Shown here piece after piece: positions 9,065 to 19,348 of a DNA stretch of 64,000 nucleotides. Both the position numbers and the translations under genes were made by a program. The DNA is taken from assembly GCA_028335825.1 (NCBI GenBank), contig JAIOKI010000006.1, positions 434,001 through 498,000 on the forward strand. The letters are read 5' to 3'. Position 1 is the stretch's first letter. Each line of letters begins with the position of its first letter. The notes below the pieces were generated by a model. That model ran no database searches. It worked only from the letters and a program-made list of their open reading frames with translations, and had not been told where the DNA came from. The stretch is from Nosema muscidifuracis. Lineage: Eukaryota > Microsporidia > Nosematidae.

Positions 9065-12000
9065 TTAATTAGTTCTCTTCTTATATAAATATTTAAATAA
9101 AAATATTCCATAACAAAATAATCCATTAATAAATATTACCATTAAAATACTTAATAAATCTCTACCAGATACATTCATAAAATTATACTTCCTTATTAAG
9201 AAATTATCACTACCATAAATATATAATATAAATAGTAATAATAAATTAAATATAAATAATCCACTAGACACTAAAAGAAACCATAAATTCTCTAAAAGTC
9301 CTTCTCTATCAGGAGTACAATCTGATAATAATAAACTAGAAAAAATAATTTGAAAAGAATTAATAAAAAATAAATAGGTAGAAGTTAAAGATTTGGTATT
9401 ATAAATATCATATTTAGATTCTAATATAGTAATAAGATAATTAAATATTATCATTGGTATTATATTAAATATTATATAAATTAATGACATATCAGTATCT
9501 ACTGATATTTTATAAGAAATACTTAATTTATCTGATCTAGAGAAATTTGATAAGAAATAACTTATTGGAATAATAAGAAATACATCAATATGTAAAGATT
9601 GAAAATCTGAATAGAACTTATTTTTACATACCATAAATAACATATTAAAATAAGTAAGAACTCCCGAAACAACTACAAATTTATATCTAGCTATAGAAGA
9701 TACATAAGCATTTCTACATTCTTTAATTAATGTAGGTATAATTTCTATAGTTTGTGATATAAAACTAGAAGCAAGACTAGCTTCATTATGTGTTAAAGCT
9801 ATACCAACATCAGCAGTACCTATAGCTCCACTATCATTAGCTCCATCTCCACAGAATAAAACATTTTTATTAATATTTCTATAATCTTCTACTAAACATT
9901 TCTTTTGAGCAGGAGAAAAACGTGCGAAAATTCTACCTTTTTCAAGAATAAATGAATGATAAAAAGTATTACTAAAAAATTCATAATCTTTACCTTCACA
10001 TGCTATAATAAAATCATCAGAAAATTCTTTATGATTATTCTTATATACAGCTAATTTAACTTTATCAAAAAATAAATCATTATCTCCTAAACAAACCCAT
10101 TCTACATCATAAATATTTTTACAATTATCTTCTACTAAAGGAAACATAACTGTAGTATTATCTTCTATTAATCCACATTCTCTACTTACAGATATAGCAG
10201 TTAATATATTATCACCTGTACATATTTTAGTTTTAATATCTGCATTTCTTAATTCTTTTATTACTGGTATTGATTCAGGTTTTAATTTATTAGAAAAAAC
10301 AATAAAACAAAGAAAAATTAGATTTTTTTCATTAAATTCATCATTAATTTCTTTATAAGCCATTGCTATTACTCTAAATCCATTAAGAGAATGTTCTCTT
10401 ACATTATCTTCATAATTATCTGGTTTATTATATATCATAGATCCTATTTTATCTGGAGATCCCTTAACAAATAAATATCTTTTATTTCCATCTTTAACTA
10501 TCACAGACATTTTTCTTGATTCTGAAGTGAAGTCTACAGTTTTAATTATTGAGATTTCTTTTTTATTTATATTGATATTATTTATATTAGTTGTATTGGT
10601 TGTATGAGTTGTATTAGTTATATTGATATTATCTATTTTATTATTATTTATATTTATATTAGTTATATTGATATTATTTATATTATCTATTTTACTTATA
10701 TTGATATTATTTATATTTATATTATCATCTATTTTATTATCATAATATTCTTTATCATATATTTTCCCATCATCTAATTTCTCAATATCTATTTTACCAT
10801 CATATTCTTTCCCATCATAATGTAATTCTACTCCATTAATAGTATCTTGATAAAATAATACTTCATTTTCATCATCATATTCTTTTAAAAAAGGTCCTAA
10901 TATATTATTATCTGTACCTATAAGAATATTCCTAATATTATCATTATCATATCTAAGTTTAGATTGTGAGAATATAAACATTTGTATATCTAAAGTATCT
11001 CCTGAATATTTCCCTTCTAATTCATAAACTGAATGACAAGAACTTAATCCCATTCTAGTAATTATATCTACTTGATTAATATCTGTATAACAATTAGTAC
11101 ATGTATCTATATAAGTAAGATCCATTCCATCACTAGTTAATGTTCCTGTTTTATCAAACATAGCTATCTCTACATTACTTCCCATATAAATTCTATCTAA
11201 ATTATTACAAATTATACCTGATTTCTTCAAATTATTATTTGATATTTGTATACCTATAGTGAGTGAAGCATATAAAGTTGGAGAAGCAAGAGAGAAAAAG
11301 AAATCAAAAGAGAATGTCATACATTTATCAATATTCCAATTTAAATTAAATCTTAAATGAATGTATAAGAATAATGATAAGATAAATGAAATAAAAATTA
11401 GATAAATAATATTTCTATAAGCTTTGACTAAAAATGAAATATAAACTGGTTTTGGATTGATAATATCTTTCATAATTTTACCTCTTAATGTATTAAATCC
11501 TGTACCAATAACTAATCCAATAGCTAAACCAGAATTATCATTTGTAAAATTTTTGTCATTTTTGTCATTAAAATCTTTATCATTTATAAAATCATTACTC
11601 TTATCTTTATAATTACCATTCATAAAACCATTACTAGTAAGATCATTACCACTATATTTATAATTACCACTATCTTTATCTTTACCATTCATACAACCAT
11701 TACAATTACAATTAAAATCTTTACAATTACTTTTACTAGTAAAATCTAAAGATGAATTACTACTTTTAGGATTTATCAAATTTAATACACGATGTAAGGA
11801 TTCTGAATTTGAATCTTCATTAGAACTTGTTAAACATACACTTTTTAAAATTGATGTTCCTGAATATACAATAGATTTTTGACCTGCTGATTTACAAATA
11901 GGAACACTCTCTCCAGTTAAAAAACTTTCATCACTTATAATATCTCCTTTTAAAATAAAAACATCACAACAAAGTTCTTCACAAGGTTTAATATAAACTA

Positions 12001-12340
12001 TATCTCCTGGATAAATATTATTAGAACTAATAGGTATAAATTTTTTATTCCTAAAAGTTAATATATATTTCTGTTTATTATTATTCTCTAAATTAAATTT
12101 CTTATAAATTTCTGTTATAATTTCTTCAATATAACCATAAGTAAAAAATATTGAAATAATAGCTGCATACATTTCATAATCTATTTTAAACCATAAAATT
12201 ATACAAAATATATTAATAAAAACTGTAAGATTAAATGTTGATTCCATTAATATACTAAATATGGATGGTAATCTTAAATTATAATCATTTTTTTCCATAT
12301 AAAATTTCATTCTCAAATAATTCTTGTTTTTCTTCATCAT
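9065..12340 (-). CDS. P5B-type transport ATPase, copy 1, main part (frameshifted from its N-terminus)
   Basis: This frame holds almost all of a P5B ATPase (ATP13A2/Ypk9 group, linked to polyamine and lysosome/vacuole transport). Visible parts: actuator loop with LTGESVP; phosphorylation site DKTGTLT; CHSVYELEGKYSGDTLDIQMF and VKGSPDK in the nucleotide domain; hinge GDGANDSGAIGTADVGIALT; and the EASLASSF and DFQSLHIDVFLI blocks typical of P5B. M4 reads SPTLYAS where P5B enzymes normally have PPALP. Asn/Asp-rich insertions lie at about 11545-11720 and 10555-10740 on the map. The N-terminal 161 residues are in another frame (next entry). The join falls at an A7 tract near 12292-12298; an A6 tract would give one continuous protein aligning with copy 2 at 20549. 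Full length would be about 1,235 residues. Confidence 0.85.
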   Translation of the reverse strand: MMKKNKNYLRMKFYMEKNDYNLRLPSIFSILMESTFNLTVFINIFCIILWFKIDYEMYAAIISIFFTYGYIEEIITEIYKKFNLENNNKQKYILTFRNKKFIPISSNNIYPGDIVYIKPCEELCCDVFILKGDIISDESFLTGESVPICKSAGQKSIVYSGTSILKSVCLTSSNEDSNSESLHRVLNLINPKSSNSSLDFTSKSNCKDFNCNCNGCMNGKDKDSGNYKYSGNDLTSNGFMNGNYKDKSNDFINDKDFNDKNDKNFTNDNSGLAIGLVIGTGFNTLRGKIMKDIINPKPVYISFLVKAYRNIIYLIFISFILSLFLYIHLRFNLNWNIDKCMTFSFDFFFSLASPTLYASLTIGIQISNNNLKKSGIICNNLDRIYMGSNVEIAMFDKTGTLTSDGMDLTYIDTCTNCYTDINQVDIITRMGLSSCHSVYELEGKYSGDTLDIQMFIFSQSKLRYDNDNIRNILIGTDNNILGPFLKEYDDENEVLFYQDTINGVELHYDGKEYDGKIDIEKLDDGKIYDKEYYDNKIDDNININNINISKIDNINNINITNININNNKIDNINITNTTHTTNTTNINNININKKEISIIKTVDFTSESRKMSVIVKDGNKRYLFVKGSPDKIGSMIYNKPDNYEDNVREHSLNGFRVIAMAYKEINDEFNEKNLIFLCFIVFSNKLKPESIPVIKELRNADIKTKICTGDNILTAISVSRECGLIEDNTTVMFPLVEDNCKNIYDVEWVCLGDNDLFFDKVKLAVYKNNHKEFSDDFIIACEGKDYEFFSNTFYHSFILEKGRIFARFSPAQKKCLVEDYRNINKNVLFCGDGANDSGAIGTADVGIALTHNEASLASSFISQTIEIIPTLIKECRNAYVSSIARYKFVVVSGVLTYFNMLFMVCKNKFYSDFQSLHIDVFLIIPISYFLSNFSRSDKLSISYKISVDTDMSLIYIIFNIIPMIIFNYLITILESKYDIYNTKSLTSTYLFFINSFQIIFSSLLLSDCTPDREGLLENLWFLLVSSGLFIFNLLLLFILYIYGSDNFLIRKYNFMNVSGRDLLSILMVIFINGLFCYGIFLFKYLYKKRTN

Positions 12341-12770
12341 CTGTTAATAATAATTTCTTATTAATTCTTGATTTAAGATTTTCTTTTTCATTTAATATAA
12401 ATGAAGATATAACAAACTTATTAAGTGTATTGTTATATAAAAATCTACCATATTCTGTATCTAAAACTCTTACTTTATCATTATAAATATATCTACTTAA
12501 ATTTATACTCTTAAATATTTTATATTCTTTTATATCTCTATATTCTATTTTGTTATATTTATTTGTCATTACAACACAATCTGAATATTTTAATTTACAT
12601 TGTACCGATGTTAAGAATATCTTAACATTTGGAAATAATTTACAAATTATGTGTAAAATTCCAAAAGTAATAATGCATAAAAAAATATATAATTTTCCTA
12701 TTATAGTCTTTTTTCTTCCTTGGATATCTAAAAAATCTATTGATGTTTCTTTTTTCTTAATCGAGATCAT
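12285..12770 (-). CDS. P5B-type ATPase, copy 1, N-terminal part
   Basis: A 161-residue frame that matches the first ~160 residues of the intact copy at 20549-23878: QGRKKTIIGKLY versus EGRKKTIINYMY, DCVVMTNKYNKIEYRDI versus DCVLMTNKFNKVEIRDI, KVRVLDTEYGRF versus KIRVLDTEYARF, and ENEILYGK at the end. It includes the hydrophobic N-terminal hairpin and cytosolic segment typical of P5B enzymes. The start at 12770 is chosen over the longer frame to 12800 because TAGCCCTTTT lies directly upstream and the length then matches copy 2. It overlaps the main frame by a few codons and is part of the same gene. Confidence 0.8.
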   Translation of the reverse strand: MISIKKKETSIDFLDIQGRKKTIIGKLYIFLCIITFGILHIICKLFPNVKIFLTSVQCKLKYSDCVVMTNKYNKIEYRDIKEYKIFKSINLSRYIYNDKVRVLDTEYGRFLYNNTLNKFVISSFILNEKENLKSRINKKLLLTDDEEKQELFENEILYGKK

Positions 12771-13298
12771 AAAAGGGCTACTTTTAGAATAAAAAATCAA
12801 AAAATATTTATCATAATTTTCTTATGATTATATTACTATTTATGCATTAAAATAATTTGTCAATTAAATTTACTCCTTTTATGCATTTTTTTTTAAAAGT
12901 TTTATTAAATGATTTGTAATTCGTTTAATTTTGAATAAATTATTCGTAAAAAGTTAAGCGTAGTTGTTTTAATTTTTTTATAAGTTCTATTTCTTTTCAA
13001 TATAACTTATTTTAAAAGTTCTATTTCTTTTATAAATGTATTTCTTTTATAAGTTTATTTCTTTATATTTTCTAATTTCTTTTATATTTTATATTTTATA
13101 TTTTATATTTCTTTATAAGTTTATTTCTTTTATAAGTTCTATTTCTTTATATTTTCTTTTAATTTAACTTAATTTTAACAGTTCTATTTATTTTAAATAG
13201 AAATTACAAATACGATATAAATTAAATTACAAATGATAAAAATTTAATATATCTTGTTAATCCTTTATTTTTTAAACATATTAATATTAAAATTTAAT
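12771..13298. repeat. Intergenic T-rich repeats
   Basis: No gene is seen between the start of P5B copy 1 and the stop of the next minus-strand gene. From about 13000 to 13165 a short unit (TTTATTTCTTTTATAAGTTC and TTTCTTTATATTTTC variants) repeats irregularly. Confidence 0.55.
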
Positions 13299-14918
13299 TT
13301 ATTTCAAAATATAAAGTAATTTATCTTTTATAGGTAAATTTTGTAAATTTTCTCTCTGTAACATCTCTTTATATTCATTCAATTTAAAAATAAAATCATG
13401 ATCTTGATAAATTAATGGAGGACACTTAGTAAAATGAGCTAATATCTCTACAATAGCTGTTAATTCATATTGTATTATATAAATAACATTTTCTAAATCT
13501 AAAAGAACATATTTAAAAATATTAAAAGCTGAATTATCATCTTTTGATAAATGTAATTCATCTAATATATTATCATATAATTTTTTCCATCTATATTTCT
13601 CAATATTATAATCATCTGATAAATATAAATCGTTAAGAACTTTTGCAAATAAAATCATTAAATAATTAAATTGAGTAGATTTTGGGAATGGTCTAAGATT
13701 AAGAATTCTACCTTTAATATTATTTTCAAATAAATCGTTATATTCTATTTCTAAATTTTTTTTTCTTTCTTCATTTATATTAAAATCTTTTAAAGAAAAA
13801 CATACACTCATTAAATTATTAAACTCATTTTTTGTTATTAATTTAAGATTTCTAAGTAAATGAAGAAATATTATAGAATATGAGGAGTAATATTTTTCCA
13901 TTATCTTATTAATAATTAAAAATTTCATATCATCTGATAATGAATAATATAACAAACCAACTGACAATAAATCATCATTTTTAAGATTCAATGAAAAATT
14001 AAAAAAATTTTTCATAATTTCAAACATTTCTTTTGTAATATTTTTAGTATCTAAAAAATTATAAGAATAAATTTGTCCGTTAATAATTAAATGATTTTCA
14101 TAAAAAATATATGGAAAATTCATATCAAATATATAAGGAGTTATTTCATATTCATTTTCTTCTTTAGATGTATTCTTAATAAAATCTGTATAAACTTCTG
14201 TATTATTATAACAAGCACTATAGAATGCAAATTTAAAATCTTTAAAAAGTTGTTTCAATAAATTTTTGTTATACAATTTAGAAAATTCGTAGTCTCTTAA
14301 AATATCTAAAAAATATTCTTTAAAATTAATTTCTTCGTAATTTATATTAAAATAATATAAATAATTATTTTTTAAAAAAATGAAATTAATTTTTATATCA
14401 TCATTTCTACAAATAATATTTGATGATTTTAAAGTATCTTCAAAACATGCTATTAATAAATCAGTATCTCTTAATATTAATATTCTATCATTTTTATGAT
14501 ACTCTTTAATAGAATTTATAAAATTTTCAATAACTAATTTTTGATTTTTTAAAACAGAATATGCTGATAAATTATAAATTATTTGGTAATCAATAATTTG
14601 ATCTTTAAAAATTTGAGAAATGAATCCTTCTATGCTGTAATTATTTTCATTATAAGTTATGTTAAAATTATTTGTAATATCTAAATAAAATTTAAATTTT
14701 ATATCATTTGTTACATAATTATATTCTTTACAATAAAATCTTTTTTTTAAATTACATCCAAAATGAAAGAGATCTATATTAATTATAAGAGTTCTTTCTC
14801 TCAAATCTATTAACTTAAATTCATTTTTCTGATATTTTTGAATAATAGCATTCTGTATGTTATCATAGAAATTTCTGTATGATATTGATATTATATTAAT
14901 AATATATATAAAAAACAT
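13299..14918 (-). CDS. Hypothetical 539-residue protein, possibly secreted or membrane-anchored
   Basis: I do not recognise the family. The first 15 residues (MFFIYIINIISISYR) are hydrophobic and may be a signal peptide or anchor. The rest is rich in Tyr, Phe, Asn and Ile with no further clear membrane segment and no low-complexity insertions, so it looks like a well-folded, conserved protein. Scattered cysteines occur at about residues 55, 63, 157, 169 and 235. The start ATG is directly preceded by CTACCCC, a strong start signal. A microsporidia-specific family is the likely answer. Confidence 0.7.
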   Translation of the reverse strand: MFFIYIINIISISYRNFYDNIQNAIIQKYQKNEFKLIDLRERTLIINIDLFHFGCNLKKRFYCKEYNYVTNDIKFKFYLDITNNFNITYNENNYSIEGFISQIFKDQIIDYQIIYNLSAYSVLKNQKLVIENFINSIKEYHKNDRILILRDTDLLIACFEDTLKSSNIICRNDDIKINFIFLKNNYLYYFNINYEEINFKEYFLDILRDYEFSKLYNKNLLKQLFKDFKFAFYSACYNNTEVYTDFIKNTSKEENEYEITPYIFDMNFPYIFYENHLIINGQIYSYNFLDTKNITKEMFEIMKNFFNFSLNLKNDDLLSVGLLYYSLSDDMKFLIINKIMEKYYSSYSIIFLHLLRNLKLITKNEFNNLMSVCFSLKDFNINEERKKNLEIEYNDLFENNIKGRILNLRPFPKSTQFNYLMILFAKVLNDLYLSDDYNIEKYRWKKLYDNILDELHLSKDDNSAFNIFKYVLLDLENVIYIIQYELTAIVEILAHFTKCPPLIYQDHDFIFKLNEYKEMLQRENLQNLPIKDKLLYILK

Positions 14919-15586
14919 GGGGTAGATTTTTTTTAAATATTAATTTTATATCTGTATTAATTGATAAATTAAATTATTCTAGACATGTTAAATTTCTATT
15001 ATATTTGATATGAGATTTGACATTTAATTAAAGAATTTATTCTAAAAAAGAAGTTTATGAAAAAAATTAATATATTTTTAATTAAATTATTCATTAGTAT
15101 TACAAAAATTCAATATATTTTAAAAATATTTTCTTAAGTATTACAAAAATCAATATATTTCAAATTAAATTTATTCATTAGTATCACAATATATAAACAT
15201 AATAAAAAATATTTTCTTTGATATTACAATATATAAATATTTTATATTATAAATTAAATTCATTTACTATTATAATATCCAATTATATATATTAGATCTC
15301 TAATGATATGGGTTATTCTTCTATAAACATAAAAAAGTTTCTAAAATTTACCTATAGCAAAAATCAAGACTTAACAAATATTAAGAATATTTAATTTATT
15401 ATTTTTGTTAGTAAATGTGTTATAATGTATAAGACATAACTTTTTAATAAATGTATATAAAAAATTAATCTTACAATAAAAGAGAAGAAGATCTTAATAG
15501 CATATGAGAATAAATTTTAAAAAAGAAATTTTTATTTATTTTAAATTTCTTAGACATGTTTTTAAAATGTTAAACTTTGTTTTTCT
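14919..15586. other. A+T-rich intergenic DNA
   Basis: No gene is seen. A loosely repeated TTACAAAAATTCAATATATTT-like element occurs at about 15105-15235 (three or four variants). Confidence 0.5.
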
Positions 15587-15975
15587 AATATTTTTATCAT
15601 TTTAGATTATTCACATTTACTTTCTTTGGATAAAAATTATTTTATAAAATTAAATAAAATCATAAATATAATTTTCAATTATTTTATAAAACCTTCTCGT
15701 CAGAATTATTCTATCACATATCTAGCTGTTATACTTAAAAAGCAGAAATTCAAGCCTAGACTTATCTCTCATGATTTATTTTCAACATTATGGACTGTAT
15801 ATATCTTTGTGTTACTTAGTTATCATATCATCACATAAGATATTATTTTTATACTTATTTATTGAGTCAAATTGAATATCTAAATTGTACTTAGGTTTCT
15901 TTTCTACTTCAACAGTTATCATACAGTCAAAGGAGAAAATCATCAATTTTTTAATGAAGTAAGTCATTATATATT
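15587..15975 (+). pseudogene. Decayed Pho80/Pcl-type cyclin-like gene
   Basis: The open stretch 15587-15838 has no ATG, yet reads like protein: FNYFIKPSRQNYSITYLAV followed by LISHDLFSTLWTVYIFVLLS. This order resembles the cyclin box of Pho80/Pcl cyclins (aromatic helix, then a tyrosine-rich helix, then the LTxHRLFLTxLLISxK helix). About 30 codons further, after several in-frame stops, the pattern LRFLFYFN appears, matching the conserved ELNxLExxFLxxLNF helix at about the right distance. The region is therefore read as a broken host gene, with a stop after the first part and at least one more disruption before 15940. The family assignment rests on pattern likeness only. Confidence 0.35.
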
Positions 15976-16098
15976 CAAATAAAATATTTCTTATTTCAAT
16001 AAATAATATTTATTTTTTTTTTTACTTTATCAATTAATTAAATACATAAATATATTTCTTATATAACTAAGTTAAATTCTTTTATTTTTTGCCCTTAT

Positions 16099-16776
16099 AT
16101 GCTTTCTTTTATAAATATTTTATTTATTTTAGCTCAATTATCATATAAAATAAATAAAATATCACCAGAAACTGATACATCAATGTACAAATACATTACA
16201 ACAAAGAACAATTACAAGTTTTTTCTACAAAAGGATACAGAATTATATGAACCACTTACTTTACCACAACAGGTAAATAAATTAATGAACATAGGGATAA
16301 TAAAAATAGAAAAGAATAATGTTTTGTACAAAATAAAACCTTTTGAGTATTTTAAAATGGAGAAAGAAGGTCAGGAATCTTTATTAGGTAACTTTGATAA
16401 ACTTTCTTTTGAAAAGAATTCTGTAATTATTTATTACACAAATGTAGATAAATGTAGATTATCAGCCAAATGTAAGAATAAAATAATGTTTGTGTTTAAT
16501 AATAGTGATTTAAAGATTGAGAAATATTTTGCAGGTGAAGCTTCTTCATATATATTTAAAGTATCAGGAAGGTTTATTGGGGAAAAGAGGGATTGTTATA
16601 TAATTCATTATCTACCTGATGAATGTTTATCAGATTCTGTTATAAAAAATTCGGAAATTAAAGAAGAGGTTGATTATCAAGATGGTACCCCTTTAACTTT
16701 TATTGAACAGATTAGATTTAAATTACAGGAGAAGTATTATATGATGGATACTGATGAAAATAGGGAAGAATTGTAA
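16099..16776 (+). CDS. Secreted protein, possibly with an MRH-like fold
   Basis: A 225-residue protein with a clean signal peptide (MLSFINILFILAQLS) and a start preceded by TTTGCCCTTAT. The middle (about residues 75-165), with YKIKPFEYFKM, ESLLGNFDKL, a TNVDKC motif and a following CKNKIMFVFN strand, has the order of elements of a mannose-6-phosphate-receptor-homology domain, as in glucosidase II beta or OS-9; most of the usual cysteines are missing, so this is tentative. The C-terminus is acidic and lacks a membrane anchor or a clear HDEL-type retention signal. It lies just upstream of an ER-membrane-type gene. Confidence 0.6.
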   Translation: MLSFINILFILAQLSYKINKISPETDTSMYKYITTKNNYKFFLQKDTELYEPLTLPQQVNKLMNIGIIKIEKNNVLYKIKPFEYFKMEKEGQESLLGNFDKLSFEKNSVIIYYTNVDKCRLSAKCKNKIMFVFNNSDLKIEKYFAGEASSYIFKVSGRFIGEKRDCYIIHYLPDECLSDSVIKNSEIKEEVDYQDGTPLTFIEQIRFKLQEKYYMMDTDENREEL

Positions 16777-17340
16777 AAGTATTAAAAATTTAAATAAATT
16801 TTATATTTTTAATACAATTAAAGGTTTTTTAATTTATAGTCAGTAGAGAGTTATCTCATAACAATTATAAAAAAATTTATTTCTAATATATACTCCTTAA
16901 TATTCTTATCCATAATTAATATATATAAAAAGTTATATTTTTATATTTTCTAAGTCTAATAACAAATTATTTTTCTAATAACAAGAAAGCTTTAGTTTTA
17001 ATTTAACATTTTCTAGGTCTAATAACAATAATAATTTATAAATTTTCTAAGTCTAATAACAAATTATTTTTCTTATAACAAGAATTTTTAGTTGTAATTT
17101 ATAAATTATTTTTCTTATAACAAGAATTTTTAGTTGTAATTTATAAATTATTTTTCTTATAACAAGAAAACTATAGTTATATTTTATAAATTATTTTTCT
17201 TATAACAAGAAAGCTTTAGTTTTAATTTAACATTTTCTAGGTCTAATAACAAGAAAACTATAGTTATATTTTATAAATTATTTTTCTTATAACAAGAAAG
17301 CTTTAGTTATAATTTATAAATTTTTTTTATTTATCACCCT
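16777..17340. repeat. Intergenic ~42-base tandem repeat
   Basis: A unit of about 42-43 bases containing AAATTATTTTTCTTATAACA begins at 17061, 17103, 17145, 17188 and again at 17275. A second block, TTTAACATTTTCTAGGTCTA, occurs at about 17001 and 17228, showing that larger pieces were also duplicated. No gene is seen. Confidence 0.75.
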
Positions 17341-18114
17341 ATGGAATATTCAATTGTTGTTGTAACGATAATTGTAGGAATATCAGGAATATTATTTTAT
17401 AAAAAGAAAACTGAACGGGATAAAAAATCAAAACTAACATATTATATACAATCAAAATTTTTATATAATATGAAACTAAATCCATCGATCCACCAATCAA
17501 TTATATTATCAACTACTAACAATATTTTTGACAAGATGTATACAATATTATCACTTAAGAAAGATTTTTGTCTTACACAGGTACTAATGAATGATCAAAA
17601 AGAGTTTTTATCAATAAAAGGATATTTAAACTACAAAAGATCAAATTTTTATATTAATAATATAAAAAATGGATCTAAACATCCTGGACAGAAGTTTACT
17701 AAAATATATAAGAATAATACTATAAGTAAATATAATATGTATGGTAATTTTACAGAAAATCTTATAGATTTTTGTAAGAAATATACATTTTCAAATTTTT
17801 ATTGTAGTTATTGGCCTTCTGATATAAAAAAATTAAAAGGTGAGGGATATTCTGAAAGTATTGTGTATTTTGAAGGAGATATTGATTTACTTAAAGATGA
17901 AAAATTCGTTAATGACTTTTTTAGTATATTTGAGGATGTAAAAATAGAAACATTAAGACAATTTAAGGAAGAATCTAATAAAATTAAAGAGGAATTTTGT
18001 AAAATAGAGGAATTTGAGAATAAAAGTTTTATGGAAAAAGTTGTTAGTGAAATGAATAAGAAATCTAGTAATGGAGCAATAATAAAAAAAAGAAAAAATA
18101 AATTAAAAGGTTAA
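17341..18114 (+). CDS. ER membrane protein resembling CCDC47 (DUF1682)
   Basis: A 257-residue protein with one N-terminal membrane segment (about residues 4-21, followed by KKKTERDKK), a globular middle, and a charged helical tail ending in a lysine-rich run. The order FCKKYTFSNFYCSYWPSDIKK, then a strand with VYFEGDIDLLKDEK, then a helix LRQFKEESNKIKEEFCKIEE, parallels the C-terminal half of CCDC47, a subunit of the PAT complex that helps insert multi-pass proteins at the ER translocon. It is about half the length of the human protein. The start follows TTTATCACCCT. The likeness is by pattern; an unrelated ER-anchored protein is the alternative. Confidence 0.55.
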   Translation: MEYSIVVVTIIVGISGILFYKKKTERDKKSKLTYYIQSKFLYNMKLNPSIHQSIILSTTNNIFDKMYTILSLKKDFCLTQVLMNDQKEFLSIKGYLNYKRSNFYINNIKNGSKHPGQKFTKIYKNNTISKYNMYGNFTENLIDFCKKYTFSNFYCSYWPSDIKKLKGEGYSESIVYFEGDIDLLKDEKFVNDFFSIFEDVKIETLRQFKEESNKIKEEFCKIEEFENKSFMEKVVSEMNKKSSNGAIIKKRKNKLKG

Positions 18115-18629
18115 TTTGTATAATTATTTAAATATTTCAATTTAAGGGTTATTTAATAATTAAATTTAAAGTAAAGAATGTTTCATCTCACAATAATATT
18201 TTTATGTAAATTTCTTTTCTACCTTGAAAAATTTATATAATTGAAATTTCTTTGTTTTTATCTTCTTTTTTTAAAAATTATAAATTTCTTAGTTTTTATC
18301 TTCTTTTATTAAATTTTATATTACAAATTTATATAATTGAAATTTCTTTGTTTTTATCTTCTTTTATTAAATTTTAAATTACACATTTCTTTGTTTTTAT
18401 CTTCTTTTATTAAATTTTATATTACAAATTTATATAATTGAAATTTCTTAGTTTTTATTTTCTTTTATTAAATTTTATATTACAAATTTATATAATTGAA
18501 ATATTATTAAAAATTACCAATTTCTTTTCTATCTTGAAATATTTATATAATTAATATTTTTACCTCCTTCTATAAATTAAGAATGATTCTTTATTAATTT
18601 ATCTATAAAAAGACAAAATAATATTTTAT
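18115..18629. repeat. Intergenic ~58-base tandem repeat
   Basis: Five copies of a unit containing GTTTTTATCTTCTTTTATTA and TTTATATAATTGAAATTTCT begin at about 18254, 18292, 18350, 18393 and 18451; the full unit is 58 bases, two copies are shortened. No gene is seen. Confidence 0.75.
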
Positions 18630-19028
18630 ATGAAACATTCTACTAAATATGTATATTCATTAAAATGTAGAATATGTTTAAAATATCTGAGCATACAAGC
18701 TATGAAATCAGTACTTATATCGAATAGTAAAGTAAAATTATTCTCTACAAATAATCCTACTATTAATGTAAAAAGATCAGGGAATACTTATATTACTAGA
18801 TCATGTATGTGTCTTATAACTAATATTCTTTGTGCATTTTGTGGAGTAATTCTTGGATATAGCATTCTTGAACCTTGTTGTGAATGTCTTAATAATAAAA
18901 ATAACGGACATTTGTGGATGTTTGATGTTGACAAAGTATATTTTGATATTCGAATGAATGGTCTAAAAATACTTAAGTGGAGTAAAAATGTGTGTGAGAA
19001 TGAAGAAATTGAAATTAAAATTAGGTAA
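18630..19028 (+). CDS. FAM72 family protein
   Basis: A 132-residue protein matching the animal and fungal FAM72 family along its whole length: LKCRICLKYLSIQAMKSVL, KVKLFSTNNP, the Cys-x-Cys plus CAFCGVILGY block, CCECL, and the hallmark NGHLWMF. The paired cysteines (C13/C16, C59/C61 region, C68/C71, and the C83-C84-C86 cluster) probably bind zinc. Human FAM72A binds the uracil-DNA glycosylase UNG2 and influences its level, so a role around base-excision repair is possible but not shown for microsporidia. The length is close to the family's ~150. No CCC start signal is seen upstream of this ATG. Confidence 0.88.
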   Translation: MKHSTKYVYSLKCRICLKYLSIQAMKSVLISNSKVKLFSTNNPTINVKRSGNTYITRSCMCLITNILCAFCGVILGYSILEPCCECLNNKNNGHLWMFDVDKVYFDIRMNGLKILKWSKNVCENEEIEIKIR

Positions 19029-19348
19029 TAAATTATTTTACTTTGATTTATAATGAATAAAGAAATATTTTATAAATAGCGAATACCATCTTAAAAAATA
19101 TAATTTTAAAATATTAAGTAGTTTTATTATTAAATATCAATTATGTCAAGCACTTATATATTTTAAAAATAGAGAATACCATCTTAAAAAATATAATTTT
19201 AAAATATTAAGTAGTTATATTATTAAATCTCAATTATGTCAAACACCTATATATTTTAAAAATAGAGAATACAATTTTTAAAATATGTCATTTTCTTACA
19301 TAAAAATGTAACGTGTTTTTTTTATAAAATTACAAACATTTCACCCCA
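19029..19348. repeat. Intergenic 93-base tandem repeat
   Basis: A 93-base unit starting GAATACCATCTTAAAAAATA begins at 19081 and 19174, with a third, partial copy at 19267. The copies differ at only a few bases. The remaining ~70 bases lead into the next gene's TTTCACCCCA start signal. Confidence 0.85.

Noticed and set aside
12265-12792. Two small forward frames opposite the P5B N-terminus
   Set aside because: Antisense of a conserved coding region; they match no start signal.
15626-15838. 70-codon frame as an intact gene
   Set aside because: It begins at TTG and has no ATG; kept only as part of a probable cyclin remnant.
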